DNA of 50,992 nucleotides, taken from assembly GCF_018780625.1 (NCBI RefSeq), contig NZ_JADMJK010000007.1, positions 1 through 50,992 on the forward strand. Direction: 5' to 3'. The notes beneath the pieces are model-generated. The model saw nothing but the letters and a program-made list of their open reading frames with translations, searched no databases and was not told the origin of the DNA. This DNA comes from Polaromonas sp. (lineage in GTDB: Bacteria > Pseudomonadota > Gammaproteobacteria > Burkholderiales > Burkholderiaceae_C). Below, one piece after another: positions 47,387 through 50,992 of this stretch; positions within the stretch are counted from its first letter, which is position 1; the number at the start of each line of letters is the position of its first letter. The position numbers were made by a program, and so were the translations under genes.

Positions 47387-48248
47387 GGGCGGTGCCCAGC
47401 AGCGTGATGGTGGTAATGGGCTCGCCAAACAGCACCCACGCCATCAGGGCGGTAGTGGGCGGCACCAGGTAGAGCAGGCTGGTGACGGCCGTGGCCGCAC
47501 CGCGCTGAATCAGCAGGTAAAGCAGCGAACTGCCGCCCAGCGTGAGCGCAAGGACTGACCACGCCATGGCGCCCATGAACGACGGATTCCAGACAATCGC
47601 TTCAGTTTCCAGAAACACCAACGGCAAGGTCACCAGCAAGGCGGCGCCCAGCTGAATGGCATTGGCGCTGCGCACATCCGCAGGCTGCACAAACCGCTTC
47701 TGGTACAGCGTGCCCACCGTGATGCTCAGCAGCGCAAACACGGTGCAGCCCAGCGTCAGCAGCGTCACTTCGCTGCCGGTGCCGAATTTGCGGGCAACCA
47801 CCAACAGCAGGCCGCCCAGCCCCAGGACCAGACCCATCCACTGCCGGGGCGACACCTTGTGCTCCGTCGCCGCATCCCCGGAGAGGCCCGCCCATGAGAC
47901 CCAAAGCGCCGTCAGTACCGGCTGCAGGCCCACCACCAGCGCCGCCAGGCCCGAGCCCATGCCGCCCTTGACGGCCACCCAGACGCCGCCCAGGTAGCCC
48001 GCATGCATCAGCACACCCGTCACGGCCAGGTGCAGCCACTGCTGGCGGCCCTGCGGCCAGCGGGCGCGGCTGAACCGGATCCAGATCAGGAAACAAAAGA
48101 TGGACAAGGCATAGCGCATCGCCAGGAAAGTCAGCGGCGGCGCAAAAGGCAAGCCGAATTTAGCCACGATGAAGCCGGTGCTCCAGATCAGCACGAACAC
48201 GGCAGGCATGGCCCGAATCACGGCCGGAGAGGAAAACACGCTGCTCAA
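47331..48248 (-). CDS. EamA/DMT-superfamily transporter
   Basis: A 305-residue inner-membrane protein with ten predicted helices and the two EamA repeats: PAVFVLIWSTGFIVAKFGLPFAPPLTFLAMRYAL and the second repeat GAMAWSVLALTLGGSSLLYLLIQRGAATAVTSLLYLVPPTTALMAWVLFGE. This is the usual DMT exporter architecture; substrate unknown (amino acid or metabolite efflux likely). Starts 7 bp after pgsA on the same strand. The C-terminal coding region overlaps the LysR gene. Confidence 0.92.
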   Translation of the reverse strand: MSSVFSSPAVIRAMPAVFVLIWSTGFIVAKFGLPFAPPLTFLAMRYALSIFCFLIWIRFSRARWPQGRQQWLHLAVTGVLMHAGYLGGVWVAVKGGMGSGLAALVVGLQPVLTALWVSWAGLSGDAATEHKVSPRQWMGLVLGLGGLLLVVARKFGTGSEVTLLTLGCTVFALLSITVGTLYQKRFVQPADVRSANAIQLGAALLVTLPLVFLETEAIVWNPSFMGAMAWSVLALTLGGSSLLYLLIQRGAATAVTSLLYLVPPTTALMAWVLFGEPITTITLLGTALTALGVSLVVRPARPKAA

Positions 48249-48255
48249 AATCGGC

Positions 48256-48822
48256 TCATTTAGCCCGGGCGCGGATTTCAGGAATGGCTTTTTTCAGGTA
48301 GTACGCCATCGACCAAACCGTCAGGATGGCAGAAATCCAGATCAGCCAGTTGCCCCAGACAGGGGTATTGATCACGCCAAACAGCATGCCGTCATACAAC
48401 AGGAAGGGGATCGCAATCATCTGCACCGTGGTCTTGACCTTGCCGACCATATGCACCGCAACGCTTCGGGAGGCACCAATCTGCGCCATCCACTCGCGCA
48501 GTGCCGAAATCGCTATTTCGCGGCCGATGATGATGAGCGCCACAAACACATCGGCGCGCTGCAGATGCACCAGCACCAGCAGGGACGCGCACACCAGAAT
48601 CTTGTCGGCGACCGGGTCCAGGAAGGCACCAAACGAAGAGGTCTGGTTCAGCCTGCGCGCCAGAAAACCGTCAAGCCAATCAGTTGCCGCAAAGACAACA
48701 AACATCACGGTGGCAATCAGATTGCGCTCGCCCGGCGGAAGGTCTAGATAAAAAACCCCCACGATCAGCGGAATCGCAACGATGCGGGTCCAGGTCATCA
48801 AGGTGGGAATGGTCAGGAACAT
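48256..48822 (-). CDS. pgsA: Phosphatidylglycerophosphate synthase PgsA
   Basis: Makes phosphatidylglycerophosphate from CDP-diacylglycerol and glycerol-3-phosphate in the inner membrane. The 188-residue protein begins MFLTIPTLMTWTRIVAIPLIVGVFYL and carries the CDP-alcohol phosphatidyltransferase motif DWLDGFLARRLNQTSSFG followed by AFLDPVADK (D-G-x2-A-R-x8-G-x3-D-x3-D). ATG 48822 is correct; longer frames do not match. Downstream of uvrC on the same strand, as in uvrC-pgsA of many Proteobacteria. Confidence 0.97.
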   Translation of the reverse strand: MFLTIPTLMTWTRIVAIPLIVGVFYLDLPPGERNLIATVMFVVFAATDWLDGFLARRLNQTSSFGAFLDPVADKILVCASLLVLVHLQRADVFVALIIIGREIAISALREWMAQIGASRSVAVHMVGKVKTTVQMIAIPFLLYDGMLFGVINTPVWGNWLIWISAILTVWSMAYYLKKAIPEIRARAK

Positions 48823-48931
48823 GTCCCGATTTTGGCATGGGCCACGAGCACCTTGGGCACAGGGCGACCAGCACGGGCCAAAATGGGGCGCTTCGTTGCG
48901 CAAAAACGTCTGGCCTGGCCTGCTCGCCGCC

Positions 48932-50881
48932 TCAATGGAGCGCGCGGTAGATTTCTTCGGCCAGGTCTTTTGAAATGCCGTCCACCGTGGCGATGTCTTC
49001 GGCGCTGGCGGACGCGATGCCGCGAACACCGCCAAAACGCTGCAACAAGCTGGCGCGCCGCTTGGGGCCAATGCCGGGAATGTCTTCAAGCTTGCTGCCG
49101 CCCACCCGCACCTGGGCCCGCTTGGCGCGCATGCCGGTGATGGCAAAACGGTGCGCCTCGTCCCGGATTTGCGCAATCAGCATCAGCGCCGCCGAATCGC
49201 GCCCCAGGTAGACCTTGTCGCGCCCGTCGGCAAACACCAATTCTTCCAGACCCACCTTGCGGCCCTCGCCTTTTTCCACGCCGGCAATCAGGCCCAGGTC
49301 AAGCCCCAGCTCGGCAAACACCTGCCTGGCCATCGACACCTGGCCCTTGCCACCATCGACCAGCACCAGGTCTGGCAGCGTGGCATCGCCGTTGCGCGCG
49401 GCTTCGGCCAGCTTGGTGTAGCGGCGCGTCAACACCTGGCGCATCGCCGCGTAGTCGTCCCCCGGCGTGATGCCGTCGATGTTGTAGCGGCGGTATTCGC
49501 TGTTTTGCATCTTGTGCTCTTTGAACACCACGCACGACGCCTGCGTCGACTCGCCAGCCGTGTGCGAGATATCAAAACACTCGATGCGCAAGGCTTCCAG
49601 GTTGTCCAGCGGCAGGTCCAGCGCTTCGGCCAGCGCACGGGTGCGCGCCTGCTGCGAGCCCTGCTCGGCCAACAAGCGGGCCAGCTGCAGACCTGCATTC
49701 TTCTGGGCCATCTCCAGCCAGATGCGGCGCTGCTCGCGCGGCTGGTGCACCGCCGTGATCTTGCTGCCCACCTGCTCGGCCAGGGCTGCCATCAGATCTT
49801 TGTCAATGGGCTCGCTGCACACCAGCGTCGGCGGCACGGGCACATCGATGTAATGCTGCGCGATAAAGGCTTCCAGCACCAGCGCCTCCAGCGACTTCTC
49901 CTTCACCAGGCTGACTGGCGCATCCAGTTCGGCATCCAGCACGGCGGCGTCAGTGGCGTTTTCCACATGCGTCGGGAAATAAGGCCGGTCCCCCAGGTGG
50001 CGGCCGCCGCGCACCATGGCCAGGTTGACGCAGGCTTTGCCGCCCTGCACCTTCACCGCCAGAATGTCCACATCCACATCGCCGTTTTTGCCGCCAAGCT
50101 CCATCGACTGCTGGTGCAGCACCTTGGACAGCGACGACATCTGGTTGCGCAACTCGGCGGCCTGCTCAAACTCCAGCTTGTCGGCGTGCGCCAGCATTTT
50201 TTGCTCCAGATCGGTCAGGATTTCCTGGGTCTGGCCCTGCAAAAACCGGACCGCGTTCGACGTGTCCAGCGCGTACTGTTCGGGCGACACATGGCCCACG
50301 CAGGGCGCCGAGCAGCGCTTGATCTGGTACAGCAAACAAGGCCGGGTGCGGTTGTTGAACACCGTGTCTTCGCAGGTGCGCAGCTTGAAGACTTTTTGCA
50401 GCAGCAAGATAGTGTCTTTCACCGCCCAGGCGCTGGGGTAAGGACCGAAGTAGCGGTGCTTTTTTTCGATCGCGCCCCGGTAATAGGCAATGCGCGAAAA
50501 AGCCGCGCCCGACGGCGATTCGCCCTCCTTTGCGGCCTGCGAACCAGTCAGCTTCAGATAAGGATAGCTCTTGTCGTCCCGAAACAAAATGTTGTATTTC
50601 GGGTTAAGGGTCTTGATCAGGTTGTTTTCCAGCAGCAGCGCTTCGGCCTCGGAGCGCACCACTGTCGTTTCCATGCGGACGATCTTGGTCACCATGTGGC
50701 CAATGCGCGTGCCGCCGTGGTTTTTCTGGAAATAGCTGGTCACGCGTTTTTTCAGGTTGCGCGCCTTGCCGACATAAAGCACGCCGCCCTGCGCATCAAA
50801 ATAGCGGTAAACGCCGGGCAGCGCCGGCAGCGCAGCCACTTCGCTGAGCAGCTGGGGATCGAATTCGTGGGCTTGGGTCAT
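48932..50881 (-). CDS. uvrC: Excinuclease ABC subunit C
   Basis: Nucleotide-excision-repair nuclease making both incisions around damage. The 649 residues (start 50881) have the GIY-YIG domain with GVY at 23-25, YVG at 36-38 and R41 ([26 protein letters not shown]), a UvrB-binding coiled coil ([24 protein letters not shown]), an RNase H-like C-terminal nuclease with [13 protein letters not shown], and helix-hairpin-helix ends [13 protein letters not shown] and [20 protein letters not shown] 50890 and 50926 are alternatives; 50926 would overlap the divergent earP start, so 50881 is preferred. Upstream of pgsA. Confidence 0.96.
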   Translation of the reverse strand: MTQAHEFDPQLLSEVAALPALPGVYRYFDAQGGVLYVGKARNLKKRVTSYFQKNHGGTRIGHMVTKIVRMETTVVRSEAEALLLENNLIKTLNPKYNILFRDDKSYPYLKLTGSQAAKEGESPSGAAFSRIAYYRGAIEKKHRYFGPYPSAWAVKDTILLLQKVFKLRTCEDTVFNNRTRPCLLYQIKRCSAPCVGHVSPEQYALDTSNAVRFLQGQTQEILTDLEQKMLAHADKLEFEQAAELRNQMSSLSKVLHQQSMELGGKNGDVDVDILAVKVQGGKACVNLAMVRGGRHLGDRPYFPTHVENATDAAVLDAELDAPVSLVKEKSLEALVLEAFIAQHYIDVPVPPTLVCSEPIDKDLMAALAEQVGSKITAVHQPREQRRIWLEMAQKNAGLQLARLLAEQGSQQARTRALAEALDLPLDNLEALRIECFDISHTAGESTQASCVVFKEHKMQNSEYRRYNIDGITPGDDYAAMRQVLTRRYTKLAEAARNGDATLPDLVLVDGGKGQVSMARQVFAELGLDLGLIAGVEKGEGRKVGLEELVFADGRDKVYLGRDSAALMLIAQIRDEAHRFAITGMRAKRAQVRVGGSKLEDIPGIGPKRRASLLQRFGGVRGIASASAEDIATVDGISKDLAEEIYRALH

Positions 50882-50924
50882 GACATCCATGGAACGGGTT
50901 GGCCGTATTGTGGACAATCCTTTC

Positions 50925-50992
50925 ATGAATCACAGCATGCAGTGGGACATTTTTTGCAAAGTCATCGACAACTTCGGGGACATTGGCGTGTG
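50925..50992 (+). CDS. earP: EF-P arginine rhamnosyltransferase EarP (partial, 3' end outside window)
   Basis: EarP transfers rhamnose from dTDP-rhamnose to an Arg of elongation factor P, needed for rescue at polyproline stalls in beta- and many gammaproteobacteria. Only 22 codons are visible: ATG 50925 begins [22 protein letters not shown], matching the EarP N-terminus (WDIFC[11 protein letters not shown]), where the DNFGDIG loop binds the nucleotide-sugar. The start could also be MQWD. It diverges from uvrC. A strong match, although short. Confidence 0.8.
   Translation, partial: MNHSMQWDIFCKVIDNFGDIGV

Noticed and set aside
48256-49176. A 306-codon version of PgsA.
   Set aside because: The extra N-terminus is antisense to uvrC sequence and absent from the family; ATG 48822 gives a normal 188-residue PgsA.

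Overview
The window looks like a chromosomal segment of a betaproteobacterium in the Burkholderiales, most likely Comamonadaceae of the Polaromonas/Rhodoferax type. The basis is high-GC coding sequence, a core gene order typical of that family (ftsH-folP-glmM, rpsF-priB-rpsR-rplI, surE-pcm-nlpD, hup-tRNA-ppiD-tRNA, uvrC-pgsA), a phasin, an EarP start, and an intergenic palindrome family (GCTAT/ATAGC arms) that I associate with Comamonadaceae genomes. I could not run a search, so the genus is an inference. No prophage, insertion sequence, integrase or CRISPR array is visible.

Layout. 1-8.8 kb: housekeeping genes glmM (cut by the left edge), folP, ftsH, rlmE, yhbY, prlC, a secreted glutaredoxin-like protein and rpiA. 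8.9-14.7 kb: pyrD, a 2,4-dienoyl-CoA reductase, an 85-residue orphan, a DEDDy exonuclease and dnaB. 14.9-16.4 kb: the S6/PriB/S18/L9 operon. 16.5-19.9 kb: a tightly coupled operon of a small membrane protein, a TPR protein, a DUF4212 subunit and a large sodium:solute symporter. 20-23.4 kb: divergent ppsA/ppsR (PEP synthase and its regulator). 23.6-25.8 kb: peroxide defence ahpC-ahpF behind an OxyR-like site.

26-32.3 kb is an iron-acquisition block: a TonB-dependent siderophore receptor, a PiuC/YbiX dioxygenase, tonB-exbB-exbD, hemP and a GlcG/HbpS-like protein. Two near-identical 21-bp Fur-like palindromes sit ahead of the receptor and ahead of tonB, so the energiser and receptor are probably induced together under iron starvation. 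32.5-37.5 kb: a BAX-inhibitor-1 family protein, rlmD, and surE-pcm-nlpD with no rpoS following. 37.7-42.2 kb: accessory single genes (quinone oxidoreductase, orphan response regulator, lipoprotein, DUF1810, phasin, lipocalin, DUF5710). 42.4-44.9 kb: tRNA-His, ppiD, tRNA-Val and HU. 45.2-51 kb: tartrate/malate dehydrogenase with a divergent LysR regulator, an EamA exporter, pgsA, uvrC and the first codons of earP.

Most of the window is ordinary core genome and I found no clearly new multi-gene system. The observations most worth following are the Fur-associated 28-codon membrane micro-ORF before tonB, the four-gene symporter operon with an EF-hand-like loop in the transporter, the divergent and possibly leaderless rlmE/yhbY promoters, the DnaA-box-like cluster at dnaB, and the Comamonadaceae-type palindromes, one of them embedded in rlmD.
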